Shown here one piece after another: positions 18,120-28,940 of a stretch of 64,000 nt of DNA. Source of the stretch: Flavobacteriaceae bacterium (GTDB lineage: Bacteria > Bacteroidota > Bacteroidia > Flavobacteriales > Flavobacteriaceae); contig JASBUG010000030.1 in NCBI GenBank assembly GCA_030148025.1, positions 124,001-188,000 on the forward strand. The letters run 5' to 3'. The stretch's first letter is position 1. The number at the start of each line of letters is the position of its first letter. Under the pieces are notes generated by a model. The model saw nothing but the letters and a program-made list of their open reading frames with translations, made no database searches and was not told the origin of the DNA. A program made the translations under genes and the position numbers.

Positions 18120-20951
18120 CTAATTTAGTTCTTTTTTTAAGAAATGTGCTGTATAACTTTTATCATGTTTAGCAACGGTTTCCGGAGTACCTTCAACTAC
18201 GATCTCTCCGCCGCCTTTACCACCTTCGTAGCCAATGTCTATTATGTGGTCTACCATTTTAATAACATCCATATTGTGTTCAATAATTAAAACGGTATTG
18301 CCTTTATCTGCAAGTTTATTTAATACTAACATAAGTACTCTAATATCTTCAAAATGTAAACCTGTAGTTGGTTCATCAAGAATATAAAAGGTATTGCCTG
18401 TATCTCTTTTTGATAGTTCGGTAGCTAACTTTATACGCTGTGCTTCTCCTCCAGAAAGTGTGGTGCTTTGTTGTCCTAGCGAAATATAACCTAAACCAAC
18501 ATCTTGTATGGTTTTAAGTTTTCTATATATTTTTGGGATATGCTCAAAGAAGGGGACAGCTTCATTAATGGTCATGTTTAGCACATCGCTAATATTTTTT
18601 CCTTTATAGCGAATTTCTAATGTTTCACGGTTAAAGCGTTTTCCTTGGCATGTTTCGCATTCTACATATACATCTGGAAGGAAATTCATTTCAATAACTC
18701 GTAAACCACCACCTTTACAAGTTTCACAACGTCCACCAGCTACATTAAAGCTAAAACGTCCAGGTTTATAACCACGAATCATAGCTTCAGGAATTTTGGC
18801 AAACAGACTGCGTATTTCACTGAACACGCCAGTGTATGTTGCAGGATTACTTCGAGGTGTACGTCCAATAGGAGATTGGTTTATGTCGATAACCTTATCG
18901 ATATGTTTTAATCCGGTGATCTTCTCATAAGGCATAGGTGTTTTTACACCGTTGAAATAATGATTGTTTAAAATAGGATATAGGGTTTCGTTTATTAAGG
19001 TTGACTTCCCACTTCCTGAAACACCAGTAACACCAATCATCTTACCTAGAGGAAATGTCACAGATACATTTTTCAGATTGTTTCCAGTACAACCTGTAAG
19101 CGTCATTTTTTTGCCATTCCCTTTACGGCGCTCTTTAGGCACCTTAATCTCTTTGGTGCCGTTTAAATAATCAGCTGTTAGGGTATGATGCTCTTTAAGT
19201 TCATCTGGTGAGCCTTCACTGATGATTTCGCCTCCATGTTTGCCTGCTTCTGGCCCAATATCTATTACGTGATCTGCACGCTCGATCATGTCCTTATCAT
19301 GCTCTACTACTATTACAGAGTTGCCAATATCTCTAAGTGATACCAGAGAATTGATAAGCTTTTCGTTGTCACGTTGGTGTAACCCGATACTTGGTTCATC
19401 TAGAATATAAAGCACACCAACCAATTGCGATCCAATTTGCGTAGCCAATCTAATACGTTGTGCTTCGCCTCCTGATAATGATTTAGAGCTTCTGTCTAAT
19501 GTTAAATAAGTTAGACCAACATCTAGTAAAAACTGAATACGGGCTTTTATTTCTTTAATGATCTCTGAAGCTATAGTTTTTTGCTTCTCTGTTAAATTAT
19601 TTTCTAGATTATTAAACCATTTAGCCAGATCCACAATGTCTAAATGCGCTAACTCAGAAATATTTTTATCATTTACTTTAAAGTATAGAGATTCTTTCTT
19701 TAAACGTGAACCTTGACACTCTGTACAAACCACATTGTCCATATACTCTTTAGCCCAACGTTTTATAGAGGTTGACTCAGCATTTTTATACTGACTTTCT
19801 ATAAAATTGGCAATCCCTTCAAAATCGATACTGTAGTTTCTTGAAACACCCAGCGTCTTACTTTCTACAGTAAATTCCTCGTTTCCGCCATAAAGAATCA
19901 TTTGTAAAGCTTCTTTAGGGATCTTATTGATAGGATCTGATAGGCTAAAGTTAAAACGCTGACCAATAGTTTCCAGTTGCTTAAATATCCAACTATTCTT
20001 TTGTGGTCCTTGTGGTGCTAAACCTCCATTTTGAATAGATATAGAATCGTCTGGGATTATCTTGTTCTCGTTTACCACGTATAGCGTACCAATACCATTA
20101 CAAGTACTACAAGCGCCCTTTGGTGAATTGAAAGAAAAATTGTTTGGTTCTGGATTAGGATATGAAATTCCCGAAGAGGGACACATTAAGTTTCTACTAA
20201 AATAACGCACTTCATTGGTGTCCTGATCGATGATCATTAATACATCATCGCCATGATACATGGCTGTGTTTATGCTTTCGGTTAGGCGCTTGTCGTTATC
20301 TACAGTCTCATCAATCTTTAAACGATCTATCACGATCTCGATATCATGCGTTTTATAACGATCCAGCTTCATGCCTTTTACCAGATCTTTGATCTCACCA
20401 TCTGTACGTACTTTTACAAAACCTTGTTTTGCAATTTGTTCAAATAATTCACGATAGTGCCCTTTTCTAGACCTGATCACAGGCGCTAGAATATTAATGC
20501 GTTTTCCTTGAAAACTCTCTATAATTAACGCTTTAATTTGCTCATCGCTATAACTCACCATTTTTTGTCCAGTATTGTAACTAAAGGCATCACTGGCACG
20601 TGCAAATAACAGACGTAAAAAATCATAGATCTCTGTAATAGTACCAACGGTAGAACGCGGTGATCTGCTGGTTGTTTTTTGTTCAATGGCAATTACTGGT
20701 GAGAGACCGTCAATTTTATCAACATCTGGACGTTCAAGTCCTCCTAAAAATTGACGTGCGTAGGCTGAAAAGGTTTCTATATAACGTCGTTGTCCTTCGG
20801 CATAAATAGTATCGAATGCTAAGGACGATTTTCCACTACCTGAAAGTCCAGTGATAACTACTAGTTTTTCACGCGGAATAGTAACGTCTATATTTTTTAG
20901 GTTATGCACTCTGGCACCTTGAACCTCAATATGTTCTTCGAAATTGGTCAT
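18120..20951 (-). CDS. uvrA: Excinuclease ABC subunit A
   Basis: The 943-residue damage-recognition ATPase of nucleotide excision repair has two ABC modules. Module one has Walker [15 protein letters not shown] and signature [13 protein letters not shown]; module two has [13 protein letters not shown] and [14 protein letters not shown]. The second zinc module CETCKGGG...CETCQGKR is intact. In the first, the usual CPxCG is CPSSG, so one zinc-ligand cysteine is missing. I believe this is common in Bacteroidota, but could not check. I start at the ATG at 20951 ([18 protein letters not shown]), not at an in-frame ATG six codons upstream, because the family begins there. The LOG gene follows closely. 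Confidence 0.97.
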   Translation of the reverse strand: MTNFEEHIEVQGARVHNLKNIDVTIPREKLVVITGLSGSGKSSLAFDTIYAEGQRRYIETFSAYARQFLGGLERPDVDKIDGLSPVIAIEQKTTSRSPRSTVGTITEIYDFLRLLFARASDAFSYNTGQKMVSYSDEQIKALIIESFQGKRINILAPVIRSRKGHYRELFEQIAKQGFVKVRTDGEIKDLVKGMKLDRYKTHDIEIVIDRLKIDETVDNDKRLTESINTAMYHGDDVLMIIDQDTNEVRYFSRNLMCPSSGISYPNPEPNNFSFNSPKGACSTCNGIGTLYVVNENKIIPDDSISIQNGGLAPQGPQKNSWIFKQLETIGQRFNFSLSDPINKIPKEALQMILYGGNEEFTVESKTLGVSRNYSIDFEGIANFIESQYKNAESTSIKRWAKEYMDNVVCTECQGSRLKKESLYFKVNDKNISELAHLDIVDLAKWFNNLENNLTEKQKTIASEIIKEIKARIQFLLDVGLTYLTLDRSSKSLSGGEAQRIRLATQIGSQLVGVLYILDEPSIGLHQRDNEKLINSLVSLRDIGNSVIVVEHDKDMIERADHVIDIGPEAGKHGGEIISEGSPDELKEHHTLTADYLNGTKEIKVPKERRKGNGKKMTLTGCTGNNLKNVSVTFPLGKMIGVTGVSGSGKSTLINETLYPILNNHYFNGVKTPMPYEKITGLKHIDKVIDINQSPIGRTPRSNPATYTGVFSEIRSLFAKIPEAMIRGYKPGRFSFNVAGGRCETCKGGGLRVIEMNFLPDVYVECETCQGKRFNRETLEIRYKGKNISDVLNMTINEAVPFFEHIPKIYRKLKTIQDVGLGYISLGQQSTTLSGGEAQRIKLATELSKRDTGNTFYILDEPTTGLHFEDIRVLMLVLNKLADKGNTVLIIEHNMDVIKMVDHIIDIGYEGGKGGGEIVVEGTPETVAKHDKSYTAHFLKKELN

Positions 20952-21485
20952 AAAATGGCAAAGTTGCAAAGGTACAGATTTTGACTGTAAATAGGAAGTC
21001 GCTGGTATTTAGAAAAATGTTAATAATACCTTTGTCATTTCGACAGAGTGAGGCATGTGTAGAGTTTATACTGAGCGGAGTTGAAGTAAGAGATCTCTAT
21101 ATTATTTTTTAAAGATTCTTCACTGCAATTCATTTTGTTCAGAATGATACTTCATTTGTCATTCTGAGGAGTGAAACGACGTGAGAATCTCTTTTTACTG
21201 GTTCTATATTACTCTATGAGATTCTTCCGCTTCACGTAGTTCAGTGTCTGAATGACACTCTCTTGTCATTCCCGACTTGATCGGGAATCCACTTTATTTA
21301 TCTAATCATCTAACCAATCTAAAAATTTGATTGTCTAAAATACACATGTGATCATGTATTGATTTTATTACAGAAAACGATTAATTTCGTTTAACTTAAG
21401 TAATCCAACCTCTTAAAGTATCGCATTAAAATAATTTAATTTACCTTGTATATTCTTATAAAAGCTAACCCAACCAAAAGCTAGA
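20952..21485. repeat. 534-bp gene-free stretch with three imperfect hairpin repeats
   Basis: No open reading frame of note is present between uvrA and the divergent lipoprotein gene. Bases 21034-21150, 21157-21257 and 21267-21289 each form an inverted repeat. The second pairs TGTCATTC...ACGTGA...GAATCTC with GAGATTC...TCACGT...GAATGACA. The third is ATTCCCGA-CTTGA-TCGGGAAT. All carry the GTCATTC word that marks dispersed intergenic repeats in flavobacterial genomes. The remaining part, about 21300-21485, is AT-rich and must hold the promoter of the lipoprotein gene; I see no clear box there. Confidence 0.6.
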
Positions 21486-22298
21486 ATGCGACAACCAACC
21501 AACTTTTTTTATGCTTTAATGTTACTGTTTGTGCTTACGGCTTGTAAGCAAAAACAACCAACAACAAAAACAGCACCTGAGATTTTACAAAATGTCATAC
21601 AAACTATAGATACAATAGAAACCATATACTATAAACAAGATATGTCGCGTACCAATCCTAGAAGTGCCGAGGATACTATTTTTAGATATCGTGAAATGTA
21701 TTTTAAGCGCCTAAAAGGTGACTCTATTGTTGGTGTAAAAGGGCATTGGGATATGTATGTAAACGATAAGAAACATGTGATCTATGAAGATATTTATGAT
21801 GGTGACCGCCTAATTAGAAAAAATAACCGTGATAGTGTTGCTAGAGTATACGATTTGATAAAATACCCAGATTTTAAAAAGACGCACTTTTGGAGTCACA
21901 ATACATTGTATGGCATGCAACATGAGTTTCGGTTTTTCTTAAAATATAACGACCAGTTTTTGATAGAAAAACTAAGCGATACAGTTATAAACAATAAAGA
22001 TTGTTATCAGATAAGTGTGCAATTGCAAGATTATACCACAATGCCTGGGTTTAGTATAGCACTTGTAGAAAACAAGGGTATGGTTTCTAAAACTGTGTAT
22101 GCTATAGATAAAGCAACAAATTACCCAATACGCATGAGAGGGGAGTTTTATTCAGTAGAGAATGCTTCTCAAATGAGTTTTATAGATCAGCGCTATTACG
22201 ATATTAAATTCAATGCAAAAATTAATGAAAATACAGAGTTTAATACATCTATAGAGCCCTTAGAGAAGTTTAAAATAATGGAGATGAAACCAGAGTAG
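21486..22298 (+). CDS. Lipoprotein, LolA-like/redoxin-N-terminal-like, function unknown
   Basis: The 270-residue protein has a lipoprotein signal (LLFVLTAC, Cys20). The mature part is rich in beta strands with many Tyr, Asp and Arg residues, and has the pattern DSIVGVKGHWDMYVND followed by KDCYQISVQL. This resembles the half-barrel fold of LolA-type proteins and the N-terminal part of some Bacteroidota redoxin proteins, but without a thioredoxin domain. I cannot name a family with confidence. It stands alone before the serine hydrolase gene. Confidence 0.5.
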   Translation: MRQPTNFFYALMLLFVLTACKQKQPTTKTAPEILQNVIQTIDTIETIYYKQDMSRTNPRSAEDTIFRYREMYFKRLKGDSIVGVKGHWDMYVNDKKHVIYEDIYDGDRLIRKNNRDSVARVYDLIKYPDFKKTHFWSHNTLYGMQHEFRFFLKYNDQFLIEKLSDTVINNKDCYQISVQLQDYTTMPGFSIALVENKGMVSKTVYAIDKATNYPIRMRGEFYSVENASQMSFIDQRYYDIKFNAKINENTEFNTSIEPLEKFKIMEMKPE

Positions 22299-22448
22299 AA
22301 AATTTATTAAACTTAAGTGAAGTTGTATTTTCAATACGATCTTTCTTTTCAAAAGAATAGAAACGCATTTACTATTGATCTAGAGTTTTTTAATGGTGTT
22401 ATTATGCCACAATTAAGTAAATCATCAGTCTTTAGAGCAACTAAAAAA

Positions 22449-23903
22449 ATGAAAATGCAAAAAATCATTACCTCTCCTCTCATTTTACTCACATTTGTTC
22501 TACTTAGCTCTTGTAAAGAAACTGTAAACTTTGAGGAACAAATACAAAACGAAATAACATTAATAGAAGAAAACCTTTTACCACCAGTTATAATTAAAGA
22601 TAGTCTAGTAAATTTTGCTTTAAGAGATCGTTTAAAAGAATACAATGTAAAAGGAATTAGCATTGCTTTAATTGAAGGTGGAGAAATAAAATGGGCTAAA
22701 GGTTATGGTGTTGCTAATGAAACGGATAGTATTTCAAAGCACACTCTATTTCAGGCAGGATCGATTAGTAAGCCAATTACGGCCTTAGCTGCATTAAAAC
22801 TTGTGAGTGAAGGAAAATTAGACCTTGATACAGATATTAGACAGTATTTAAAATCATGGGAGTTACCAAAAAATGATTACGATAGAGTTAATAAAGTTAC
22901 TTTAAGAAAGTTACTATCACATACAGCTGGTATTAATGTTAGTGGGTTCACAGGATATGTAAAGAGCGAAAATAAACCTACTTTGAATGATATATTAAAT
23001 GGTGAAGCTAAGAATGATGCGATAAAGCTGGATACTATACCAGGTGTTAGGTGGAGTTATTCTGGAGGAGGTTATGTAATTGTGGAAAAGATAATAGAAG
23101 ATGTAACCGAAGAGCCTTTTTTTGATTATCTAAAAAAAGAAATATTAATTCCATTAGGAATGGAGAATACTAAATACTTGATTCCTTCAAAAGGTTCAAA
23201 AAGCCATATAAGCTCAGGTTTTGTAAATGGTGACATTATTGAAGATGGGAGCTTAGTGTATTACCAACCAAGCGCTGCTGGTTTGTGGAGTACTCCGTCA
23301 GATTTAGCTAGATTTTGTATTGCAATTCAAGACGCTATTTCAGGAAAAAGAACAGGCATTATTTCTCAAGAATTAGCTAAAGAAATGATTGAGAAAAATA
23401 TAAATAATTGGGGACTAGGACCTCAATTAAATTATGAATCTGATTCATTAATCTTTCAACATAATGGCAATACTAAAGGTTTTACAGCAAGTATTAAAGC
23501 ATTCGCATATAAAGGAAAAGGCTTAGTAATTATGACAAATTCAGATATGGAACAGAAATTAATTCCTGAAATTGTTAGAACAGTTGCTTATCATTATGAT
23601 TGGAGAGTTGAAACCCCTCTAAGCATAACTCCTATAAAATTGAATGAAGACTTAATGAATACTTTTTTGGGTGAATATAAATATGAAAAGGAAATACCTG
23701 AAGTTGGAGAATATAAAATAGCAATCGAAAGAAGAGAAAACGATTTATATTTTAATGATGGTAGTTTAAGTGCTAAGCTTTTAGTAGTAAACAATAAAAA
23801 ATTGGTAATGTATAAAAATGGTAGACAGTTTTTATTCGAAAAGAAAAATGACAAAGTATTATCTTTTCTTCTTGATGAAAAGTTTAAATTTATTAAGAAG
23901 TAG
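22449..23903 (+). CDS. Serine hydrolase, beta-lactamase/class C (D,D-peptidase-like) lipoprotein
   Basis: The 484-residue lipoprotein has signal peptide residues 1-22 (VLLSSC). The beta-lactamase fold follows with the catalytic SxxK as QAGSISKPITA near residue 105, the YxN/YSG element WSYSGGGYVIVEKI near residue 205, and HNGNTKGF in place of KTG near residue 345. Class C-like enzymes of this type cleave or transfer peptides and esters (D-aminopeptidase, esterase EstB); true beta-lactamase activity is not implied. A C-terminal beta domain (residues 395-484) resembles DUF3471-type tails. I start at the ATG at 22449 because it directly precedes a signal peptide; the longer frame from 22317 adds 44 residues without one. 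Confidence 0.85.
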   Translation: MKMQKIITSPLILLTFVLLSSCKETVNFEEQIQNEITLIEENLLPPVIIKDSLVNFALRDRLKEYNVKGISIALIEGGEIKWAKGYGVANETDSISKHTLFQAGSISKPITALAALKLVSEGKLDLDTDIRQYLKSWELPKNDYDRVNKVTLRKLLSHTAGINVSGFTGYVKSENKPTLNDILNGEAKNDAIKLDTIPGVRWSYSGGGYVIVEKIIEDVTEEPFFDYLKKEILIPLGMENTKYLIPSKGSKSHISSGFVNGDIIEDGSLVYYQPSAAGLWSTPSDLARFCIAIQDAISGKRTGIISQELAKEMIEKNINNWGLGPQLNYESDSLIFQHNGNTKGFTASIKAFAYKGKGLVIMTNSDMEQKLIPEIVRTVAYHYDWRVETPLSITPIKLNEDLMNTFLGEYKYEKEIPEVGEYKIAIERRENDLYFNDGSLSAKLLVVNNKKLVMYKNGRQFLFEKKNDKVLSFLLDEKFKFIKK

Positions 23904-24064
23904 GATGTAGAATAATAATTATCAGTCGTCAAGTGCTGTGAATAAATCTCTCTCTAGCTCTAACAACGTTTTCCTTCCATTACTACCAAAAAAATACTAT
24001 ACTTGTAATGCTTAACAAGTATTAATGAGATTCCCTTGAAAGAGGGAATGAAAAATAAATTTTC

Positions 24065-24595
24065 ATGAGATTACTAGGAATTGGATCAAGAATAAATCAC
24101 CCAGAATATGGGAAAGGTGTAGTAACTAATGTCACGTCACGTCATTATTGGGTAACTTTTATAGACAATGGTTTAGAAACTATAGAATTAGATTCAGAAT
24201 TTGAAGTGATAGAACGTGCTGGTGCTGATGATGTAGATACGGTAAGCTTGTTTGATGTAGAAAGTAGTTTGGTTCAAATATTAAAAAAGTGGAGTGATAC
24301 GAGTGAGGTAGTGCCATTAGCCGATAAATGGAAGGAAGGAAAACTAATTTTAGAACCTGGAGATACTAACCTTCAAGGTAAAGAATTACCTATTGAAACC
24401 TTTTTTCATAAAATAGTAATGGTTCGTGATCGTATTCGTGTCATGGAACAAAAAATAAACTCGAGCAAAAATCTTGACGATCAGGAAAAGGTAGATCTGC
24501 AACAGTACATTACCAGAATATATGGTAGTTTAACTACGTTTAATGTGTTATTTAAACAAAAGAGTCAGCAGTTTTCAGGGCAGAAGAGTAAGTAA
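24065..24595 (+). CDS. Conserved flavobacterial protein with N-terminal SH3/Tudor-like segment
   Basis: The 176-residue protein opens with IGSRINHPEYGKGVVTNV and WVTFIDNGLETIELDSEFE, which resembles the Tudor-like tails of UvrD helicases and KOW-type SH3 barrels. Residues 75-176 are helical and charged. I do not know a named function; RNA or protein binding is a guess from the fold. A second, 117-bp copy of its 3' end (26736-26852) shows that the gene's end was duplicated together with the kinase that follows convergently. Confidence 0.6.
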   Translation: MRLLGIGSRINHPEYGKGVVTNVTSRHYWVTFIDNGLETIELDSEFEVIERAGADDVDTVSLFDVESSLVQILKKWSDTSEVVPLADKWKEGKLILEPGDTNLQGKELPIETFFHKIVMVRDRIRVMEQKINSSKNLDDQEKVDLQQYITRIYGSLTTFNVLFKQKSQQFSGQKSK

Positions 24596-24604
24596 TTAAC
24601 TTAT

Positions 24605-26692
24605 TTAATCTGGAATAGGAATTTTTACTTTAACAGTGGTGCCTTTATTTTCTATAGAATTGATCGTAAGCTCGCCATCTAGTTTAGACATTCTGGAGTT
24701 AATATTATTAAGCCCAATTCCGTTTGATTTTTTTTCAGTATTAAAACCTATACCATCATCTTGAATTGAAAGCACAATATGGTTTTGATCAATAAAAAAT
24801 GATACTATAACAGCTTCGGCTTGGGCATGTTTAATAATATTAAAGAGTGACTCCTGTAAAATGCGATATAATTCTACTTTAATTCTATCTGAAATATCTC
24901 TAGATGCAATTTCTTTGTCTACTGTAAGCGTGTATTCAAAAAGATGAAGATCTGCTTGAGTAGATAGATAATGGTCTATTAATGCTTTAAAATCTGTTTT
25001 TTTGTTAAGTTTATTATTGTTGAGTTCATGGGAAATTTCTCGAACTTCAAATTCAACAGCTTGAATATTTTTAATATGGTCCTGAAATTTTTCCATACTA
25101 TTGGTGTCACCGCTTAATTTAGTGGCAAGAACACCTAGGCCAATACGAGTACCAAATAGCTTACCTAGAATACCATCGTGTAACTCTTCAGATATTCTTT
25201 TACGTTCGTCATTCTTACTTGTTTCAATTTTAGACTGTTGAGAAAGCATAAGCGAATAAACATCTTCATTGGCTCTTTGTTGTTCTTGTTCAAACTTCAA
25301 TTCTTTGTTTTTAAGGCGTTGCGAATAAATAATGTAAGTTAGTAGTGCTATTATTAAAAATAAAAATGCTAGAAAGGATATTTGCTTTTTATCTTTAGTT
25401 ATTTTCTTGTTTTGTGCAATAATCTCGTCGGTTTCAAATTGAATACGAGCAAATTTATTACGCATATTACGTTCCACATCAATCATACTATCGCTAAGCT
25501 TGATATATTCTTGTAAATATTGATTACTTTCTTCACCAGAAGTTGCTTTAGAAAGTAGATCTAATGATCTTAACATCTCAGTAGTTCTGTTAATTTTTTT
25601 TGCAATTGGATATGCGTGTTTTAGATAAACTAAAGCAGAATCTTTTTTGTTTATAGAAAGAAATAATTCAGCTATATTATTATTAATTGATGTAATTTCA
25701 TAATTGAGATTTAATTTTTTTGAGATAGCCAAGGCTCTTTTATGTTTTGATTTTATTGAATCATGACTAAGTTCTTTTATAAGAAATTGGCTAAAGGCGT
25801 GATTTGTTAATATTGCTGCATAAGTAGCTAAATCTTTATTAATAACTATTTTGTCGTTTAATAATTTACCATAAATCTCATTAGCTTTTGAGTACTTTTT
25901 GTTTTTTATATAAGATTCAGCAATATTAATTTTGGTATGAACAGTATTCAAGTAACGATCGTATGTTTCTCCGTTAGAATTGTCAAAAAATATTTGAGGT
26001 AATCTTTTATTAACCAAAAGCGCCTTTTGGAAATATTTGTGTGATCCTAAAAAATCTTTTTTATCCTTAGAAATAAGACCTAAAAGATTATATAGAGACC
26101 ACAAGGTATCAAGGTTTGTTTCATTAATATCTGATAACTCTAATGCTTTAACACCTTTGATAGCATAATTTTCAGCATTTGTATAATTTTTAGTGTCAAA
26201 TTCAATAGTTGCAATAGCTAGATAGCGAATTGCATGGCTATCGTAATCTTGTTTTGATTTTGAATGCAATGAGAGTTTATCCGCTTTGATGTAGTAATAA
26301 TAAGAGCTATCAATTTTAGATTTAATAGAGTAAAAGTAAAAGCCTAAAAAATCATATATTAATTGTTGGCTAGAAACATGATTTATTTTTTCGGCAATAC
26401 GTTTATTCTTGTTACTTAAATTGTAATAATCTTCAAATTTTCCTTCAAAAAAATGAACTAACATTTCTTTTAAGGAACTTTTCAAAATTATAGTATCTTG
26501 CCCTGTTTGCTTAGAAAGTTTTACTGCATTTTTGGCATATACAAGCTGCTGTTTATAATTTATGTTATTATCCTGAGACAGTTTTCTTAGCTTTTGAATA
26601 CTATCTAGAGTTTGATTAAAAGACAAATTTTGAGCAGTACTATAACATGTTATAAATGCAAATAAAATAGAGACGTACTTTAAATATTGCAT
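24605..26692 (-). CDS. TPR-containing sensor histidine kinase (NarL/DesK-type HisKA_3), copy 1
   Basis: The 695-residue protein has a signal peptide (cleavage near YSTAQN, residue 21), a periplasmic tetratricopeptide-like region (residues 40-390), one membrane helix (about 425-445, FLAFLFLIIALLTYIIYS), a HisKA_3 dimerisation domain with the phosphohistidine in RISEELHDGIL near residue 500, and a HATPase_c domain with DDGIGFN and SNGIGLNNINSR. It should sense an envelope signal through TPRs and phosphorylate a LuxR-type regulator. No such regulator lies in this window. A near-identical kinase domain is found in copy 2 (26862-28940), while the TPR part differs. Confidence 0.9.
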   Translation of the reverse strand: MQYLKYVSILFAFITCYSTAQNLSFNQTLDSIQKLRKLSQDNNINYKQQLVYAKNAVKLSKQTGQDTIILKSSLKEMLVHFFEGKFEDYYNLSNKNKRIAEKINHVSSQQLIYDFLGFYFYSIKSKIDSSYYYYIKADKLSLHSKSKQDYDSHAIRYLAIATIEFDTKNYTNAENYAIKGVKALELSDINETNLDTLWSLYNLLGLISKDKKDFLGSHKYFQKALLVNKRLPQIFFDNSNGETYDRYLNTVHTKINIAESYIKNKKYSKANEIYGKLLNDKIVINKDLATYAAILTNHAFSQFLIKELSHDSIKSKHKRALAISKKLNLNYEITSINNNIAELFLSINKKDSALVYLKHAYPIAKKINRTTEMLRSLDLLSKATSGEESNQYLQEYIKLSDSMIDVERNMRNKFARIQFETDEIIAQNKKITKDKKQISFLAFLFLIIALLTYIIYSQRLKNKELKFEQEQQRANEDVYSLMLSQQSKIETSKNDERKRISEELHDGILGKLFGTRIGLGVLATKLSGDTNSMEKFQDHIKNIQAVEFEVREISHELNNNKLNKKTDFKALIDHYLSTQADLHLFEYTLTVDKEIASRDISDRIKVELYRILQESLFNIIKHAQAEAVIVSFFIDQNHIVLSIQDDGIGFNTEKKSNGIGLNNINSRMSKLDGELTINSIENKGTTVKVKIPIPD

Positions 26693-26735
26693 AGAAGGAT
26701 TTTTAATGCAATAACGAAAATAGTAAAAATACCAT

Positions 26736-26852
26736 GATCAGGAAAAAGTAGACTTACAACAGTACATTACCAGAATATATGGTAGTTTAACCACATTTAA
26801 TGTGTTATTTAAACAAAAGAGTCAGCAGTTTTCTGGACAGAAGAGTAAGTAA
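26736..26852 (+). pseudogene. Duplicated 3' fragment of the gene at 24065-24595
   Basis: These 117 bp repeat bases 24479-24595, from GATCAGGAAAA to the stop codon in AAGAGTAAGTAATTAAC, with a handful of substitutions. No start codon or upstream half exists here, so it is a dead fragment. It marks the left edge of the second copy of a tandem duplication. Confidence 0.85.
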
Positions 26853-26861
26853 TTAACCTAC

Positions 26862-28940
26862 TTAATCTGGAATAGGAATTTTTACTTTAACAGTGGTGCC
26901 TTTATTTTCTATAGAATTGATAGTAAGCTCGCCATCTAGTTTAGATATTCTAGAGTTAATATTATTGAGTCCAATTCCGTTTGATTTTTTTTCAGTATTA
27001 AAACCTATACCATCATCTTGAATTGAAAGCACAATATGGTTTTGATCGATAAAAAATGATACTATAACAGCTTCGGCTTGGGCATGTTTAATAATATTAA
27101 AGAGCGACTCCTGTAAAATGCGGTATAATTCTACCTTAATTCTATCTGAAATATCTCTAGATGCAATTTCTTTGTCTACTGTAAGCGTGTATTCAAAAAG
27201 ATGAAGATCTGCTTGAGTAGATAGATAATGGTCTATTAATGCTTTAAAATCTGTTTTTTTGTTGAGTTTATTATTGTTGAGTTCATGGGAGATTTCTCGA
27301 ACTTCAAATTCAACAGCTTGAATATTTTTAATATGGTCCTGAAACTTTTCCATACTATTGGTGTCACCGCTTAATTTAGTGGCAAGAAAACCTAGGCCAA
27401 TACGGGTCCCAAACAGCTTACTCAGAATACCATCGTGGAGTTCTTCTGATATTCTTTTGCGTTCGTCATTCTTACTTGTTTCAATTTTAGACTGTTGAGA
27501 AAGCATAAGCGAATAAACATCTTCATTGGCTCTTTGCTGTTCTTGTTCAAATTTCAATTCTTTGTTTTTAAGGCGTTGCGAATAAATAATGTAAGTTAAC
27601 AGTGCTATTATTAAAAATGAAAATGCTAAAAAGGATATTTGCTTTTTATCTTTAGTTATTTTCTTGTTTTGAGCAATAATCTCGTCGGTTTCAAATTGAA
27701 TACGTGCAAATTTATTACGTATACTACGTTCCACATCAATCATACTATCGCTAAGCTTGATATATTCTTGTAAATATTGATTGCTTTCTTCACCAGAAGT
27801 AGCTTTAGAAAGTAAGTTTAAGGATCTTAATACTTCAGTATTCCTATTAATTTTTTTTGCAATTGGATAAGCTTTTTTTAAATAAATAAGTGCAGAGTCT
27901 TTTTGTCCTAATGATAAATAGAAATCTGACAGATCATTGCTAATTGCTGTTATTTCGTATTGATAGTTTAAACTATCACTAATAGTATAGGCGCGCTTAA
28001 ATAAAGGCACGATCTCTTTTTTGTTGCTATTAAAGACTTTAGATTTTACATAAGCTAGATTGCTTAAAATGGTAGCATAGGTTATTGGGTCTTTGTTAAA
28101 TAATGATTTATCTTTAAGTAATTTTAAATAGATGGATATAGATTTGTTGAACTTTCTTTTTTTAAGATATAATTGTGCTATATTAATTTGAGTAAAAACA
28201 ATGTTTAAATGTTTGTTATAGATTTGGCCACTCTTTTTATCAGTAGTAAGTGGTGGTAATTTATTATTTATAACGAGAGATTTTTTATAATACTCTAAAG
28301 CAAGATCATAATCTTTTAAAGAAGAATTTATTAATCCTAAATCATTGAAAATAGAGTGTTTAAGGTCTATGTTTGAGTTTGTTTCGGGTTGGTTTTTTAA
28401 TTCTTTTAAGATTTTTGATAAATTAATTTCGGCTCCTAGATAATCTTTCTCATTGCGTTGTATAACAGACAAGTTATATAGTATTTGTAGTTTATCTTCT
28501 AAACTATTTGTTGCTGTAAAAAATTTTAAGGCTTTATGATAATAATAATATGCGCTATCAATATGTGTTTGCGATATTTGAAAGCTCCAAGCTAAAATGT
28601 TTTGAGATCTAGCTAAAGCTGAAGAGTCGTTTAGTTTTTCTGCTAAGTTTTTGATTTTATAATTTGTTTTTATGCAAAGAGTTAAATCTTGATAATCACT
28701 ATATATGCTTGCAAGATTTCTTAAACTTTTCATGACTGTCGTGTCCTCTTTTATTTCATAGGACAAATCGCATGCTTTTTTTGCATATATCAACTTATTT
28801 ACATTATCTGTATTTTCATCATTAGACAATTTTCTTAGCTTTTGAATACTATCTAGAGTTTGATTAAAAGACAAGTTTTGAGCAGTACTATAACATGTTA
28901 TAAATGCAAATAAAATAGAGACGTGCTTTAAATATCGCAT
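26862..28940 (-). CDS. TPR-containing sensor histidine kinase (NarL/DesK-type HisKA_3), copy 2
   Basis: The 692-residue paralogue of the previous kinase shares an almost identical N-terminus (residues 1-39) and an almost identical C-terminal half from the dimerisation helix to the end (from about residue 345), including RISEELHDGIL, DDGIGFN and the same membrane helix. Residues 40-340, the TPR sensor, are clearly diverged, though the repeat rhythm is kept (KKDSALIYLK-like helices). The likely function is the same phosphorelay with a different input. It arose by tandem duplication; no dedicated response regulator is adjacent. Confidence 0.9.
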   Translation of the reverse strand: MRYLKHVSILFAFITCYSTAQNLSFNQTLDSIQKLRKLSNDENTDNVNKLIYAKKACDLSYEIKEDTTVMKSLRNLASIYSDYQDLTLCIKTNYKIKNLAEKLNDSSALARSQNILAWSFQISQTHIDSAYYYYHKALKFFTATNSLEDKLQILYNLSVIQRNEKDYLGAEINLSKILKELKNQPETNSNIDLKHSIFNDLGLINSSLKDYDLALEYYKKSLVINNKLPPLTTDKKSGQIYNKHLNIVFTQINIAQLYLKKRKFNKSISIYLKLLKDKSLFNKDPITYATILSNLAYVKSKVFNSNKKEIVPLFKRAYTISDSLNYQYEITAISNDLSDFYLSLGQKDSALIYLKKAYPIAKKINRNTEVLRSLNLLSKATSGEESNQYLQEYIKLSDSMIDVERSIRNKFARIQFETDEIIAQNKKITKDKKQISFLAFSFLIIALLTYIIYSQRLKNKELKFEQEQQRANEDVYSLMLSQQSKIETSKNDERKRISEELHDGILSKLFGTRIGLGFLATKLSGDTNSMEKFQDHIKNIQAVEFEVREISHELNNNKLNKKTDFKALIDHYLSTQADLHLFEYTLTVDKEIASRDISDRIKVELYRILQESLFNIIKHAQAEAVIVSFFIDQNHIVLSIQDDGIGFNTEKKSNGIGLNNINSRISKLDGELTINSIENKGTTVKVKIPIPD

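Noticed and set aside
22349-22663. 104-codon antisense frame over the serine hydrolase start
   Set aside because: It mirrors the signal peptide region of the real gene and has no supporting pattern.
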